From: Flavobacteriaceae bacterium Ga0077528
Lineage (GTDB): Bacteria; Bacteroidota; Bacteroidia; Flavobacteriales; Flavobacteriaceae
Assembly: GCA_001464475.1 (NCBI GenBank)
Contig: LNDX01000001.1
Coordinates: forward strand, 620,001-684,000
Length of the DNA: 64,000 nucleotides
Direction of reading: 5' to 3'
In this document: in pieces, positions 7,813 through 17,245 of the stretch
Numbering within the stretch: the stretch's first letter is position 1
How the letters are laid out: each line of letters opens with the position of its first letter
Notes under the pieces: model-generated
Databases searched by the model: none
Seen by the model: the letters and a program-made list of their open reading frames with translations, nothing else
Told to the model about the DNA's origin: nothing
Translations under genes and position numbers: made by a program

Positions 7813-9162
7813 ATGTTTAAAAAAATATTAATTGCCAATAGAGGAGAGATTGCACTTCGTGTAATTAGAACCTGTAGAGAAATGGGCATAAAGACCGTGG
7901 CCGTTTATTCAACAGCTGATGCTGAAAGTTTACACGTGAAATTTGCAGACGAAGCTGTTTGCATTGGTCCGCCACCAAGTAATTTATCTTACTTGAAAAT
8001 GTCAAATATCATTGCAGCTGCTGAAATTACTAATGCAGATGCAATTCACCCAGGATATGGTTTCTTGTCTGAAAATGCTAAATTTTCTAAAATCTGTCAA
8101 GAACACGGAATTAAATTCATCGGTGCTTCGCCGGAAATGATTGACAAGATGGGAGATAAAGCTACTGCAAAATCTACTATGATTGAGGCAGGTGTTCCAT
8201 GTGTGCCAGGTTCAGAAGGGATTTTAGATTCTTTTGAAGATGCTCAAAAAGTTGCTAAAGAAATTGGTTACCCAGTAATGATGAAAGCAACTGCTGGTGG
8301 TGGTGGAAAAGGAATGCGTGCTATTTGGAAAGAAGAAGATTTATTAAAAGCATGGGAAAGTGCTCGTCAAGAAGCTGCAGCAGCATTCGGAAATGACGGT
8401 ATGTATATGGAGAAACTTATTGAAGAACCACGTCATATCGAAATTCAAGTTGTTGGAGATTCTTATGGAAAAGCTTGCCACCTTTCAGAAAGAGATTGCT
8501 CTGTTCAAAGACGTCACCAAAAATTAACCGAAGAAACTCCTTCACCATTCATGACAGATGAATTACGTCATAAAATGGGAGAAGCTGCGGTAAAAGCTGC
8601 TGAATATATTAAATATGAAGGAGCAGGAACAGTTGAGTTTCTTGTAGACAAACACAGAAATTTCTACTTCATGGAAATGAATACTCGTATCCAAGTAGAA
8701 CACCCAATAACGGAACAAGTTATTGATTACGATTTGATTCGTGAGCAAATTCTTGTTGCTGCAGGAGTGCCAATTTCGGGAAAAAATTATTTACCACAAT
8801 TGCATTCAATAGAATGTCGTATTAACGCCGAAGATCCATATAATGATTTCCGTCCTTCACCAGGAAAAATCACAGTATTGCATTCACCAGGTGGACATGG
8901 TGTACGTTTAGATACTCACGTTTATGCTGGATATACAATTCCACCAAATTATGACTCTATGATTGCAAAGTTAATTACAACAGCGCAAACACGTGAAGAA
9001 GCTATCAATAAGATGAAGCGTGCTTTAGATGAGTTTTATATTGAAGGAATTAAAACAACTATTCCTTTTCATAGACAGTTGATGGATGAACCAGATTATG
9101 TAGCTGGGAATTATACCACAGCATTTATGGAATCCTTTAAAATGAAAGATTTACAAGAATAA
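7813..9162 (+). CDS. accC: acetyl-CoA carboxylase biotin carboxylase subunit
   Basis: 449 residues from [23 protein letters not shown]; the 14 codons upstream are derived from the repeat in the spacer. Biotin carboxylase uses ATP and bicarbonate to carboxylate biotin on AccB. The ATP-grasp layout is clear: N-domain to residue about 110, glycine-rich loop [12 protein letters not shown], the E-x-x-x-x-x-R-H-I-E block, and [31 protein letters not shown] (metal and catalytic residues) and the C-terminal [16 protein letters not shown] domain follow. It is the last gene of the cluster; accA/accD are not here. Confidence 0.97.
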   Translation: MFKKILIANRGEIALRVIRTCREMGIKTVAVYSTADAESLHVKFADEAVCIGPPPSNLSYLKMSNIIAAAEITNADAIHPGYGFLSENAKFSKICQEHGIKFIGASPEMIDKMGDKATAKSTMIEAGVPCVPGSEGILDSFEDAQKVAKEIGYPVMMKATAGGGGKGMRAIWKEEDLLKAWESARQEAAAAFGNDGMYMEKLIEEPRHIEIQVVGDSYGKACHLSERDCSVQRRHQKLTEETPSPFMTDELRHKMGEAAVKAAEYIKYEGAGTVEFLVDKHRNFYFMEMNTRIQVEHPITEQVIDYDLIREQILVAAGVPISGKNYLPQLHSIECRINAEDPYNDFRPSPGKITVLHSPGGHGVRLDTHVYAGYTIPPNYDSMIAKLITTAQTREEAINKMKRALDEFYIEGIKTTIPFHRQLMDEPDYVAGNYTTAFMESFKMKDLQE

Positions 9163-9165
9163 CAC

Positions 9166-9200
9166 AAAAAACCATTCGAATTAACGAATGGTTTTTTTTT
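9166..9200 (+). terminator. terminator of accC
   Basis: AAAAAACCATTCG/CGAATGGTTTTTT, a 13-bp stem followed by T9, starting just after the accC stop. Confidence 0.9.
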
Positions 9201-9213
9201 GAATTTTGTTTCA

Positions 9214-9247
9214 TAAAAAAACCCTTTCAATACTGAAAGGGTTTTTA
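9214..9247 (-). terminator. terminator of rplU-rpmA (bidirectional shape)
   Basis: AAAAAACCCTTTCA/TGAAAGGGTTTTT stem with a 4-nt loop. The left A-run gives the T-run for minus-strand transcripts ending after rpmA. Confidence 0.85.
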
Positions 9248-9266
9248 TTATCTAAAATAGTTTAGA

Positions 9267-9527
9267 TTATGCTTCAAAAGGAATTACAGATACAAATGAC
9301 TTTTCATTTGCTTTTTTCTGAAATTTCACAATACCATCAACTTTAGCATGTAAAGTATGATCGTTACCCATGTAAACATTTTCACCTGGATTGTGTTTAG
9401 AACCTCTTTGTCTTACGATAATGTTTCCAGCAATTGCAGCTTGACCACCATATATCTTAACGCCTAAACGTTTAGAATGTGATTCTCTACCATTCTTCGA
9501 ACTACCGACACCTTTCTTGTGAGCCAT
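9267..9527 (-). CDS. rpmA: 50S ribosomal protein L27
   Basis: 86 residues, [20 protein letters not shown] at the N-terminus. There is no N-terminal cleavable leader like that of Firmicutes, so the tail reaching the peptidyl-transferase centre is translated directly. It ends with the usual VSVIPFEA. Directly downstream of rplU (32-bp gap), the universal order. Confidence 0.97.
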   Translation of the reverse strand: MAHKKGVGSSKNGRESHSKRLGVKIYGGQAAIAGNIIVRQRGSKHNPGENVYMGNDHTLHAKVDGIVKFQKKANEKSFVSVIPFEA

Positions 9528-9559
9528 GATGTATTGGTTTTTATAAGTTAATACTAAAA

Positions 9560-10255
9560 TTAAACAGCTTTACCACCGTTTAATTCATCTTGTAATTTTT
9601 TTAATTCATCCATTTTACCATCAGCAGCTAATTGTGCTTGTTGAGCCCAAGTAGTTGGATCTAAATGTTGTACTTTTGAAGTAGATGCATCTAAAATTGC
9701 TTTAACTTCTTCAGCAGAAGCAGCAGCTAATTTTGCAAATGTATCGATTCCAGCAGCAACTAATGCTTCAGCAGCTTTTGGACCAATTCCTTCAATGATT
9801 ACTAAATCATCACCTGATTTTTTTGCTTTTGGAGCTTTTGGAGCTTTTACTTCAACAGCTTCTACAAGTTTTTCTGCTTTTGGAGCTTTCTCAGCTTTTG
9901 GAGCTTCAACTTTTTCTGCTTTTGGAGCCGCTTTTTTAGCACCTGTTGCAACAATTCCTTCAATAAGGATTTGAGTTAAATACTGACGGTGACCATTTCT
10001 TTTCTTGTAACCTTTTCTTCTTTTCTTTTTGAAGATAATTACTTTATCACCTTTTAAGTGTTGTAACACTTTTGCTTCAACAGAAGCACCTTCTATAGCT
10101 GGGGCGCCTAAAGTTACATTTCCATTATCGTCTAATAAAAGAACTTTGTCAAAAGAAACTTTTGAACCTTCTTCACTAGCCAAACGGTGAACATAAACCT
10201 TTAAGTCTTTGCTTACTTTAAATTGTTGCCCTGCTATCTCTACGATTGCGTACAT
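9560..10255 (-). CDS. rplU: 50S ribosomal protein L21 with C-terminal helix-hairpin-helix extension
   Basis: 231 residues against the usual ~100. Residues 1-103 are canonical L21 ([42 protein letters not shown]). Residues about 105-150 are a low-complexity K/A/P/E linker. Residues about 150-230 form a compact domain beginning [17 protein letters not shown], a helix-hairpin-helix-type motif (I-x-G-I-G-P), with helices to the C-terminus. The extension likely lies on the ribosome surface and may touch RNA. It is not a frame error, since the fusion is in one continuous frame and followed by rpmA. Confidence 0.95.
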   Translation of the reverse strand: MYAIVEIAGQQFKVSKDLKVYVHRLASEEGSKVSFDKVLLLDDNGNVTLGAPAIEGASVEAKVLQHLKGDKVIIFKKKRRKGYKKRNGHRQYLTQILIEGIVATGAKKAAPKAEKVEAPKAEKAPKAEKLVEAVEVKAPKAPKAKKSGDDLVIIEGIGPKAAEALVAAGIDTFAKLAAASAEEVKAILDASTSKVQHLDPTTWAQQAQLAADGKMDELKKLQDELNGGKAV

Positions 10256-10287
10256 AACAAATTGTTTAGTTAATTTTTTTAAGGTTG

Positions 10288-10295
10288 CAAATATA
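10288..10295 (-). promoter_or_regulatory. -7 box of the rplU-rpmA promoter
   Basis: TATATTTG then CAAC on the minus strand, 32 bases before the rplU ATG; perfect TAnnTTTG. Confidence 0.65.
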
Positions 10296-10409
10296 CAAAT
10301 AAATATTTCTCATACAACCCATTTTTAAAAAAGTTTTAGTTTAAAATCAGTAAGTTATCCATTTTGTAATTTTAAGTTAAATACTTTCTTTATAAGACGT
10401 AAAAAAATC

Positions 10410-10417
10410 TATTTTTG
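10410..10417 (+). promoter_or_regulatory. -7 box upstream of the M16 peptidase pair
   Basis: TATTTTTG, 62 bases before the ATG at 10480. Confidence 0.45.
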
Positions 10418-10479
10418 TGTAACAGAAATTGCAATTATTATACTAATTGTACTATCAACTAAAATTTATAATAGTTTTT

Positions 10480-11808
10480 ATGAAAAAATCTTTAATCGCT
10501 TTAAGTTCAATGCTTATGCTTGGAGGAACAGTTCATGCCCAAAAGGTCGCTTTTGAGGAATATGACTTAGCCAATGGAATGCATGTTGTATTACACAACG
10601 ATCAATCCGCACCTGTTGTAATAACTTCGGTTATGTACCATGTAGGTTCAAAAGATGAAAATCCTGAAAGAACAGGTTTTGCCCACTTTTTTGAACATTT
10701 ATTATTTGAAGGAACTGAAAACATCAAGAGAGGTGAGTGGTTCAAAATTGTTACAGGAAATGGTGGAACAAACAACGCCAACACTTCTGATGATAGAACC
10801 TACTACTTTGAAGTTTTTCCATCAAACAATTTAGAATTAGGTTTATGGATGGAATCAGAGCGATTAATGCATCCAGTAATCAACCAAATTGGTGTTGATA
10901 CTCAAAATGAAGTTGTTAAAGAAGAGAAACGTCTTAGAGTTGACAACCAACCTTATGGAAGTTGGATTGCTCAGGTAAAAAAGAATTTATTTAAAGTACA
11001 TCCTTATCGTTGGGCAACTATTGGTTCTATGGAACATTTAGACGCAGCAACTTTAGAAGAATTTCAAGCTTTTAATAGAAAATTCTATTCTCCTAAAAAT
11101 GCAGTTTTAGTAGTTGCAGGACAATTAGACATTGCAAAAACTAAAGAATGGATTCAAAAATATTTTGGACCAATTCCTGCTGGTGAAAAACCGGTTAAGC
11201 AAACATTTGTTGAAGAACCAATTACACAACAAATAAATGCTAGATATGAAGATCCGAATATTCAAAAACCAATGGTTGTTGCGGCTTACAGAACACCATC
11301 AATGAAAACTAGAGATGCTAGAGTTTTAGACATGATTTCAACTTTATTGAGCGATGGAAAAAGTTCAAGATTGTACAAAAAAATCGTTGATGAAAAGAAA
11401 ATGGCTCTTCAATTAAGTTCATTCAACTATAGCCAAGAAGACTATAGTTCTTATATGATTATCGGAATTCCTCAAGGTGAATTTACTTCTGCAGATTTAA
11501 TTAAAGAAGCAGATGCAGAAATCGCTAATCTGCAAACAGAATTAATTTCTGAAAATGATTTGTTGAAATTGAAAAACAAATACGAAAATAACTATGTAAA
11601 CGGAAATTCAACCGTTGAAGGTGTTGCTGAAAATTTAGCTACATATTATATGTTATATGGCGATATTAATTTAATCAACACAGAAATTGAAATCTATCGT
11701 TCAATTACTCGTGAAGAAATTAGAGATATTGCTAAGAAATATTTGAATCCAAATCAAAGATTGATTTTAGATTATGTTCCTGCAAAAGACAAAGCTGAAA
11801 ATAAATAA
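10480..11808 (+). CDS. M16 family zinc metallopeptidase (catalytic subunit)
   Basis: 442 residues from MKKSLIALSSMLMLGGTVHAQ, a signal peptide cut after residue 20. The inverted zinc motif is present: His69-x-x-Glu72-His73 in AHFFEHLLFEGT. A third ligand Glu lies in NEVVKEEKR (residues 143-151). The second M16 half-domain (about 240-442) contains KPMVVAAYRTP. The enzyme is periplasmic or outer-membrane associated and probably degrades peptides. Eleven bases separate it from the inactive-type partner gene, as in pitrilysin-like heterodimers. Confidence 0.92.
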   Translation: MKKSLIALSSMLMLGGTVHAQKVAFEEYDLANGMHVVLHNDQSAPVVITSVMYHVGSKDENPERTGFAHFFEHLLFEGTENIKRGEWFKIVTGNGGTNNANTSDDRTYYFEVFPSNNLELGLWMESERLMHPVINQIGVDTQNEVVKEEKRLRVDNQPYGSWIAQVKKNLFKVHPYRWATIGSMEHLDAATLEEFQAFNRKFYSPKNAVLVVAGQLDIAKTKEWIQKYFGPIPAGEKPVKQTFVEEPITQQINARYEDPNIQKPMVVAAYRTPSMKTRDARVLDMISTLLSDGKSSRLYKKIVDEKKMALQLSSFNYSQEDYSSYMIIGIPQGEFTSADLIKEADAEIANLQTELISENDLLKLKNKYENNYVNGNSTVEGVAENLATYYMLYGDINLINTEIEIYRSITREEIRDIAKKYLNPNQRLILDYVPAKDKAENK

Positions 11809-11819
11809 ATTACACGAAA

Positions 11820-13874
11820 ATGAGAAAATCACTAATCATATTATCAAGCTTGTTTTTAACTATCACTATGCAAGCACAAGACAGATCACAGCCAAAACCA
11901 GGACCAGCTCCTACTATTAACATTAAAAAACCAGTTTCATTTGTTTTACCAAACGGATTGAAAGTTTTGGTTGTTGAAGATCATAAATTACCTAGAGTTT
12001 CATTCAATCTTTCTATCGACAATGCTCCTTATGCAGAAGGCGATAAAAAAGGTGTAGATGAATTAACAGGTTCATTAATTGGAAATGGTTCTAAAACTAT
12101 CAGCAAAGATGCCTTCAATGAAGAAGTAGATTTCTTAGGAGCTGATATAAACTTTAGTACAAATGGTGCATTCGCAAGTGGATTATCTAAATATTCAAAA
12201 AGAATTTTAGAATTAATGGCTGATGGTGCATTAAACCCAAACTTTACTCAAGAAGAATTTGATAAAGAAAAAGAAAAACTTATTGAGGGTTTAAAAACAC
12301 AAGAGAAAAGCGTTCCTGCTGTTGCCGGAAGAGTTGAAAACGTATTGGTTTACGGAAAAAACAATCCAGCTGGAGAATATTTAACAGAGCAAACAATTAA
12401 TAATGTTTCTTTATCAGATGTAAAAAATAATTACACTACTTATTTCTTGCCAGAAAAAGCTTATTTGGTTGTAATTGGTGATGTGAATTTCAAAGAAACT
12501 AAAAAGAATGTTGAAAAATTATTCGGAAAATGGGTTAAAGGAAAAGCGCCTCAACAAACATATACTGTTCCAAGCAATGTTCAGTACACACAGATTAACT
12601 TTGTGGATATGCCAAATGCAGTTCAATCTGAAATTTCTTTAGTGAACACTGTAAATTTAAAATTATCTGACCCTGATTTCTTTCCAGTTATTGTTGCAAA
12701 TCAAGTTCTAGGTGGAGATTTTAATAGTTATTTAAACATGAACTTACGTGAAGCTCATGGTTGGACTTATGGTGCTCGTTCAAGTGTAGGTTCAAGTAAA
12801 TACATGGCTAGTAAATTTAAAGCTAACTCACAAGTGAGAAACGCTGTTACTGATAGTGCTGTTGTTGAATTCTTAAAAGAAATTAAAAGAATTAGAACAG
12901 AAAAAGTTTCAGAGCAAACATTAAATGATGTAAAAGCTGGATATGTTGGAAGATTTGTAATGCAAGTTGAAAAACCGCAAACAGTAGCTCGTTATGCATT
13001 AAACATTGAAACAGAAGGTTTACCTGCAGATTTCTATGAAAATTACATCAAAAACATTCAAGCTGTAACTGCTGATGATGTTATGAGAGTTATGAATAAA
13101 TATGTTCTTGAAGATAATTTAAGAATTATTGTTACTGGTAAAGGTTCAGAGGTTATTCCTGGTTTAGAACGATTGAAAATTCCAATGTTCTATTTTGATA
13201 AATTTGGAATTCCAACCGAAAAACCAGCTATGAAAAAGCCTACTCCTGCTGGAGTTACTGTAAAAACAGTTATGGATAATTATATCAAAGCTATTGGTGG
13301 AGATAAAGCTGTTGCTGCTGTGAAAACTATTTTCTTAACTGGTTCTTCAGAAATAGAAGGTGCACCAGCACCATTATCATATGTTGTGAAAAAAGATGTG
13401 AAAGGAAAAACATTATCTAAACTAGAATTAGTTGGAATGATGGAACTTTCTAAACAAGTTATAGGAGATACAAGCGGATATAATTCTTCTCAAGGTCAAA
13501 AGAAAGATTTAACTCCAGAAGAATTTGCTGAGAAAAAACCTTTAGCAACAACATTCGAAGAATTAGCATTAGCTAAAAAAGCTGACGTTGTTGTAGACGG
13601 AATAGAATCAATAAATGGAGTTGATGCTTATGCTATCAAAAATGGTAAAACAACTATTTACTATGATGTAAAAACAGGTTTAAAACTTTTATCATCAACA
13701 ACATCTGAAAGAAATGGTCAAAAAATGACTTCTACAATTACTTTCAATGACTATAAAGATGTTAAAGGAATTAAAGTACCTCACAATATCATAATGTCTC
13801 AAGGAAGAGAAATTGATATCAAAATTTCTGATGTAAAAATCAATGAAGGTGTAACCGATGCTGATTTTCAATAA
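11820..13874 (+). CDS. M16 family peptidase-like protein (non-catalytic partner) with C-terminal extension
   Basis: 684 residues with a signal peptide (1-20). Residues about 35-450 are two M16 half-domains. The position of HxxEH is replaced (KKGVDELTGSLIGNGS), so no zinc site is expected and the protein should serve as the substrate-binding partner of the upstream peptidase. The R-Y loop motif EAHGWTYGARSS is kept. Residues about 470-684 form an extra domain starting TVKTVMDNYIKAIGGDKAVAAVKT, like the lipoprotein-carrier-type folds found at the ends of Bacteroidetes peptidases. Co-transcribed; a terminator follows. Confidence 0.9.
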   Translation: MRKSLIILSSLFLTITMQAQDRSQPKPGPAPTINIKKPVSFVLPNGLKVLVVEDHKLPRVSFNLSIDNAPYAEGDKKGVDELTGSLIGNGSKTISKDAFNEEVDFLGADINFSTNGAFASGLSKYSKRILELMADGALNPNFTQEEFDKEKEKLIEGLKTQEKSVPAVAGRVENVLVYGKNNPAGEYLTEQTINNVSLSDVKNNYTTYFLPEKAYLVVIGDVNFKETKKNVEKLFGKWVKGKAPQQTYTVPSNVQYTQINFVDMPNAVQSEISLVNTVNLKLSDPDFFPVIVANQVLGGDFNSYLNMNLREAHGWTYGARSSVGSSKYMASKFKANSQVRNAVTDSAVVEFLKEIKRIRTEKVSEQTLNDVKAGYVGRFVMQVEKPQTVARYALNIETEGLPADFYENYIKNIQAVTADDVMRVMNKYVLEDNLRIIVTGKGSEVIPGLERLKIPMFYFDKFGIPTEKPAMKKPTPAGVTVKTVMDNYIKAIGGDKAVAAVKTIFLTGSSEIEGAPAPLSYVVKKDVKGKTLSKLELVGMMELSKQVIGDTSGYNSSQGQKKDLTPEEFAEKKPLATTFEELALAKKADVVVDGIESINGVDAYAIKNGKTTIYYDVKTGLKLLSSTTSERNGQKMTSTITFNDYKDVKGIKVPHNIIMSQGREIDIKISDVKINEGVTDADFQ

Positions 13875-13895
13875 TTAGTTAGAAATAATAAAGTT

Positions 13896-13930
13896 AAAAA
13901 CCGTTTCATGTTATGTGAAGCGGTTTTTTT
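13896..13930 (+). terminator. terminator of the M16 peptidase operon
   Basis: AAAAACCGTTTCA/TGAAGCGGTTTTT with one G-T wobble and a 6-nt loop, then T-run; usable in both directions. Confidence 0.85.
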
Positions 13931-13948
13931 ATTTCTGAACACTGAACA

Positions 13949-14815
13949 CTACTTTTTGCTCGACAAATACACTCCAATCAAAATAATAAAAGCTCCAATA
14001 AATTGTATTGGTGTTAGCATTTCATTGTCTAATAATCCCCAAAAGAAAGCCACAACCGGAATTAAATAAGTTACTGAAGTAGCAAAAACTGGAGATGACA
14101 TTTGAATCAATTTAAAGAAAATAATATTCGCAATTCCTGTTCCAACAACGCCAAGAATAATGATATAAATCATCGAATTTTGAACTTCTGCATTTTCTAC
14201 AACAGATAAAAAGTCGGTTGAGAATAATACAATCAAAGCTGGAACTAACATCACTAAAAAGTTTCCTGTAGAAATACTTAAAGGTTTTACATCGGATAAA
14301 TGTTTCTTTAACAAATTTACATTCGTTGCATAACAAATGGAAGCGATAAGTACCAAAACAGTATACCAATAGTTTTGATTAGGATGATTTATCGCACCAT
14401 TTACAATAAGTAAAAGTGTTCCAATTAAGCCAATGATTACACCAAAAACTTGTGTACGTTTGAAGCTTAAGCTAAATGCTAATCCACCAATAATTAAAGT
14501 GTTTAAAGGTGTTAATGAATTCAATATAGAACTCACCGAACTACTAATCTGCGTTTGAGCAATTGCAAAAAGAAATGCTGGAATGAAAGTTCCAAACAAA
14601 GAAGTTAATGCAATATACTTCCATTGATGTTGCTTTATTTCTGTAATGCTTTTAAATCCAATTATGATTAGGAATATAGCAGAGAAAATAATTCGTAACG
14701 AACCCAATTGCATCGGCGATAAACCAACCAATCCTTTCTTGATTAAGATAAAGGAACTTCCCCAAATCAAGGCAAGAACGGTTAAAAACAACCATTTTAA
14801 TGTATTTGTTTGCAT
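13949..14815 (-). CDS. EamA family (DMT superfamily) transporter
   Basis: 288 residues with ten hydrophobic segments in two EamA repeats (about 1-135 and 145-285). The opening LALIWGSSFILIKKGLVGLSP and the second-repeat GNFLVMLVP and SVTYLIPVVAFFWGLLDNE are typical. Inner-membrane metabolite or amino-acid exporter; the substrate cannot be read from the sequence. Monocistronic, convergent with the M16 operon. Confidence 0.9.
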   Translation of the reverse strand: MQTNTLKWLFLTVLALIWGSSFILIKKGLVGLSPMQLGSLRIIFSAIFLIIIGFKSITEIKQHQWKYIALTSLFGTFIPAFLFAIAQTQISSSVSSILNSLTPLNTLIIGGLAFSLSFKRTQVFGVIIGLIGTLLLIVNGAINHPNQNYWYTVLVLIASICYATNVNLLKKHLSDVKPLSISTGNFLVMLVPALIVLFSTDFLSVVENAEVQNSMIYIIILGVVGTGIANIIFFKLIQMSSPVFATSVTYLIPVVAFFWGLLDNEMLTPIQFIGAFIILIGVYLSSKK

Positions 14816-14876
14816 AGCATTTTTTTAGCTCCACAAAATTGACATAATTTTATGAATTGTCGCATAAAAAAAGTTG

Positions 14877-14884
14877 TAATTTTG
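14877..14884 (+). promoter_or_regulatory. promoter of the heavy-metal-associated lipoprotein gene
   Basis: TAATTTTG -7 box with a TTG at 14856-14858 about 18 bases upstream, a plausible -33 element. Confidence 0.6.
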
Positions 14885-14924
14885 TAAAACAATTAAGAGT
14901 CAAAAATTTAAAAACATATATACA

Positions 14925-15305
14925 ATGAGAATTTCAAAAGGAATCGTTGGTTTAGCATTGGCATCAGTGCTTTTTGTCGGATGTAAAAATACAGATAGCA
15001 AACCAACAGAAGTTAAAGAAGAAGCTACTGCCAAAAAAGAAATTGCAGCTGCAACAAAACCTGAAACGGCAACATTTCATATTGAAGGAATGACTTGTGC
15101 AGTAGGATGTGCTAAAACTATCGAAGAAAAATTAGCCGAAATGGATGGCGTTCAAAATGCAAAAGTAGATTTTGAAACAAAAACGGCTACTATTAATTTT
15201 GATTTAGACAAATTAAAATCAGAAGATTTAGTAAAAGCAGCAGAATCTTGCGCTGATGGTAAAACATATAAAGTTTCTGATGTAAAACTTGGAAATAAAG
15301 CTTAA
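14925..15305 (+). CDS. lipoprotein with heavy-metal-associated (HMA) domain
   Basis: 126 residues. The signal sequence ends SVLFVGC with lipidated Cys20. It is followed by a charged K/E/A linker (21-48) and a ferredoxin-fold HMA domain (about 49-120). The metal loop is GMTCAVGCAKTIE, so the two Cys are spaced CxxxC rather than the usual CxxC. It probably binds or passes a soft metal such as copper at the envelope. No P-type ATPase or efflux gene is adjacent. Confidence 0.85.
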   Translation: MRISKGIVGLALASVLFVGCKNTDSKPTEVKEEATAKKEIAAATKPETATFHIEGMTCAVGCAKTIEEKLAEMDGVQNAKVDFETKTATINFDLDKLKSEDLVKAAESCADGKTYKVSDVKLGNKA

Positions 15306-15327
15306 TTATTATTTCAAATTAATAAAG

Positions 15328-15357
15328 AAAGGATTCGTAATTGCGAATCCTTTTTTG
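15328..15357. terminator. bidirectional terminator between HMA lipoprotein and gldD
   Basis: AAAGGATTCG/CGAATCCTTTTTT, stem GGATTCG-CGAATCC with a 6-nt loop and A/T runs on both sides. It serves both convergent units. Confidence 0.85.
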
Positions 15358-15359
15358 TT

Positions 15360-15929
15360 TTACTTCCACTTCAACGATTCCATCAAATTCTGCATATCAT
15401 TTTTAATGTAATCTGCAGCTGGCATTATAGAATCATAATTGGGTTTGGCATAGAAATAAACAGAACCTGTCAAGAAATGTTTTGTACTATCAGTTACGTA
15501 AAATTGTGAGTTGGTTGCAGCATTTCCACCAACGCGATAAAACATTCCATATACTTTCTTTTCCGTGTTCATGAAAGGTTGTTCTAAGATGTCGTCGGCT
15601 TTAATAACGTGCTCGTAAGTTAGTTTTTGAGCGTCACGAAGTAATTTATCAATATTACCATTTACAGATTTATAAGTTAAATAAATAGTTGCTTTCATCT
15701 TCGGATAAGTTATCGTAAAACCACAATCAGTTTTTTCTTTTATCACTGCTTCCGAATTAATATTAAAGGTAAACGGACAATGATTTTCAAAAGCTGCATA
15801 TTCTGCAACAGGATAATCTAATCGCAATTGGCTAGAAGGTTTTGGCAAAACATCGTCTTTGCAACTTGTAAAAATTACAGCACTAAAAGCTAAAGTTAAT
15901 CCTACTATATAATGAAATGGTTTACGCAT
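15360..15929 (-). CDS. gldD: gliding motility lipoprotein GldD
   Basis: 189 residues from ATG at 15927-15929 (MRKPFHYIVG); an upstream TTG would add one residue. The signal peptide ends with FTSC, lipidated Cys23. The body is GldD-like: PSSQLRLDYPVAEYAAF, CPFTFNINSEAVI, YPKMKATIYLTYKSV and TDSTKHFLTGSVYFYAKPNYDSI. GldD is an essential gliding/T9SS-associated lipoprotein in Flavobacterium johnsoniae. Its ATG overlaps the gldE stop by eight bases, indicating translational coupling. Confidence 0.93.
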   Translation of the reverse strand: MRKPFHYIVGLTLAFSAVIFTSCKDDVLPKPSSQLRLDYPVAEYAAFENHCPFTFNINSEAVIKEKTDCGFTITYPKMKATIYLTYKSVNGNIDKLLRDAQKLTYEHVIKADDILEQPFMNTEKKVYGMFYRVGGNAATNSQFYVTDSTKHFLTGSVYFYAKPNYDSIMPAADYIKNDMQNLMESLKWK

Positions 15930-17220
15930 CAATGGTAACTTTTATTTGTTTAACTCGTTTTTTATCAACTACTTCTATGGTAAATAAGCAGTTTTCAAAT
16001 TGTATTTTTTGTCCTTTTTTTGGAAAATTCCCTAATATTTCTAAAATAAATCCGGCTAAAGTTTCGGCTTCTCCTTTTCTTATTTCAAATAAATCTTCGT
16101 CAACATCAATAATTCTGTAGAAATCTTTTAGGTTAATTTTACCTTCAAATAAGTAATTTCTATCATCAATTTGAGAAAAATTAATATTCTCATCATCAAA
16201 CTCATCGCTGATATCACCTACAATTTCCTCAATAACATCCTCTAAAGATACAATTCCTGACGTTCCGCCATATTCGTCAACCACAATAGCTAAATGGCTT
16301 TTCATGCCTTGAAAGTCTTTCAACAAATCGTCTAGTTTCTTGTTTTCAGGAACAAAAAACGGTTCACGAAGTAAGGTTTTCCAATCAAATTCTTTCTTAT
16401 TAATGTGTGGAATCAAATCTTTAATAAACAAAACGCCTTCTATGTGGTCAATATTGTCTCTATAAACTGGAATTCGCGAATATCCTTTTTCAACAATCTT
16501 TGGAAATATTTCTGCAAACGTTTCTTCAATATCTAAAGCAAATAAATCAATCCTCGGACTCATGACTTGTTTAGTATCAGTATTTCCAAAAGAAACGATG
16601 CCTTCCAATAGTTTTTGTTCTTCTTGCGATGTGTCGTCTGTTGAAGTTAATTCTAAAGCTTGCGAAAGTTGATCAACCGAAAAATTGGTTTTTTGTTTGC
16701 CTAATTTCTCTTGAATAAAATTAGTAAAAGCTCTCATTGGCAAACTAATTGGCGAAAGCAATTTGTCTAATAGAGAAAGCGGATAAGCTATAAATGAAGC
16801 GAATTTTATATTATTTCTACTGGCATAAACTTTAGGTAAAACTTCTCCGAAAAGTAAAATTAGAAACGTGACTAAAACCACTTCAACAATAAATTTCAAA
16901 AGAGGTGAAGCAATAGTTGAAAAAACTTCATCTAATGAAAAGGAGAATAATATTACAATAGAAATGTGAAGAAAATTATTAGCGACCAAAATAGTTGCCA
17001 AAAGTTTTTTGGGTTTCGAAAGCATTTGATTGACAACAATTGCTTTTGAAGGATTTTTTTGTTCTAAATCGGAAATGTTTTTAGGTGTAAGCGAAAAAAG
17101 TGCTACTTCAGATGCAGCAACCATCGAACAACAAAAAAGCAAAATTATAATTCCAATGATGCCAAAAAGCATGTTGGTGTCAACGGTAGAAAATAATGTA
17201 AAACTGGGCTCTGGGTCCAA
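15922..17220 (-). CDS. gldE: gliding motility-associated protein GldE (CNNM/CorC-like)
   Basis: 432 residues using a TTG start (17218-17220) that gives MDPEPS; an internal ATG at 17170-17172 (residue 17) is the alternative. Order: DUF21/CNNM transmembrane domain (about 17-190), two CBS motifs (about 207-330, including MSPRIDLFALD and IVVDEYGGTSGIVSLEDVIEEIVGDI), then a CorC/HlyC C-terminal domain. GldE is encoded next to gldD in gliding Bacteroidetes. The family binds divalent cations and nucleotides, but its role in gliding is unproven. Confidence 0.92.
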   Translation of the reverse strand: MDPEPSFTLFSTVDTNMLFGIIGIIILLFCCSMVAASEVALFSLTPKNISDLEQKNPSKAIVVNQMLSKPKKLLATILVANNFLHISIVILFSFSLDEVFSTIASPLLKFIVEVVLVTFLILLFGEVLPKVYASRNNIKFASFIAYPLSLLDKLLSPISLPMRAFTNFIQEKLGKQKTNFSVDQLSQALELTSTDDTSQEEQKLLEGIVSFGNTDTKQVMSPRIDLFALDIEETFAEIFPKIVEKGYSRIPVYRDNIDHIEGVLFIKDLIPHINKKEFDWKTLLREPFFVPENKKLDDLLKDFQGMKSHLAIVVDEYGGTSGIVSLEDVIEEIVGDISDEFDDENINFSQIDDRNYLFEGKINLKDFYRIIDVDEDLFEIRKGEAETLAGFILEILGNFPKKGQKIQFENCLFTIEVVDKKRVKQIKVTIDA

Positions 17221-17245
17221 ATTAAATTAAATTAGTTAAACATAA

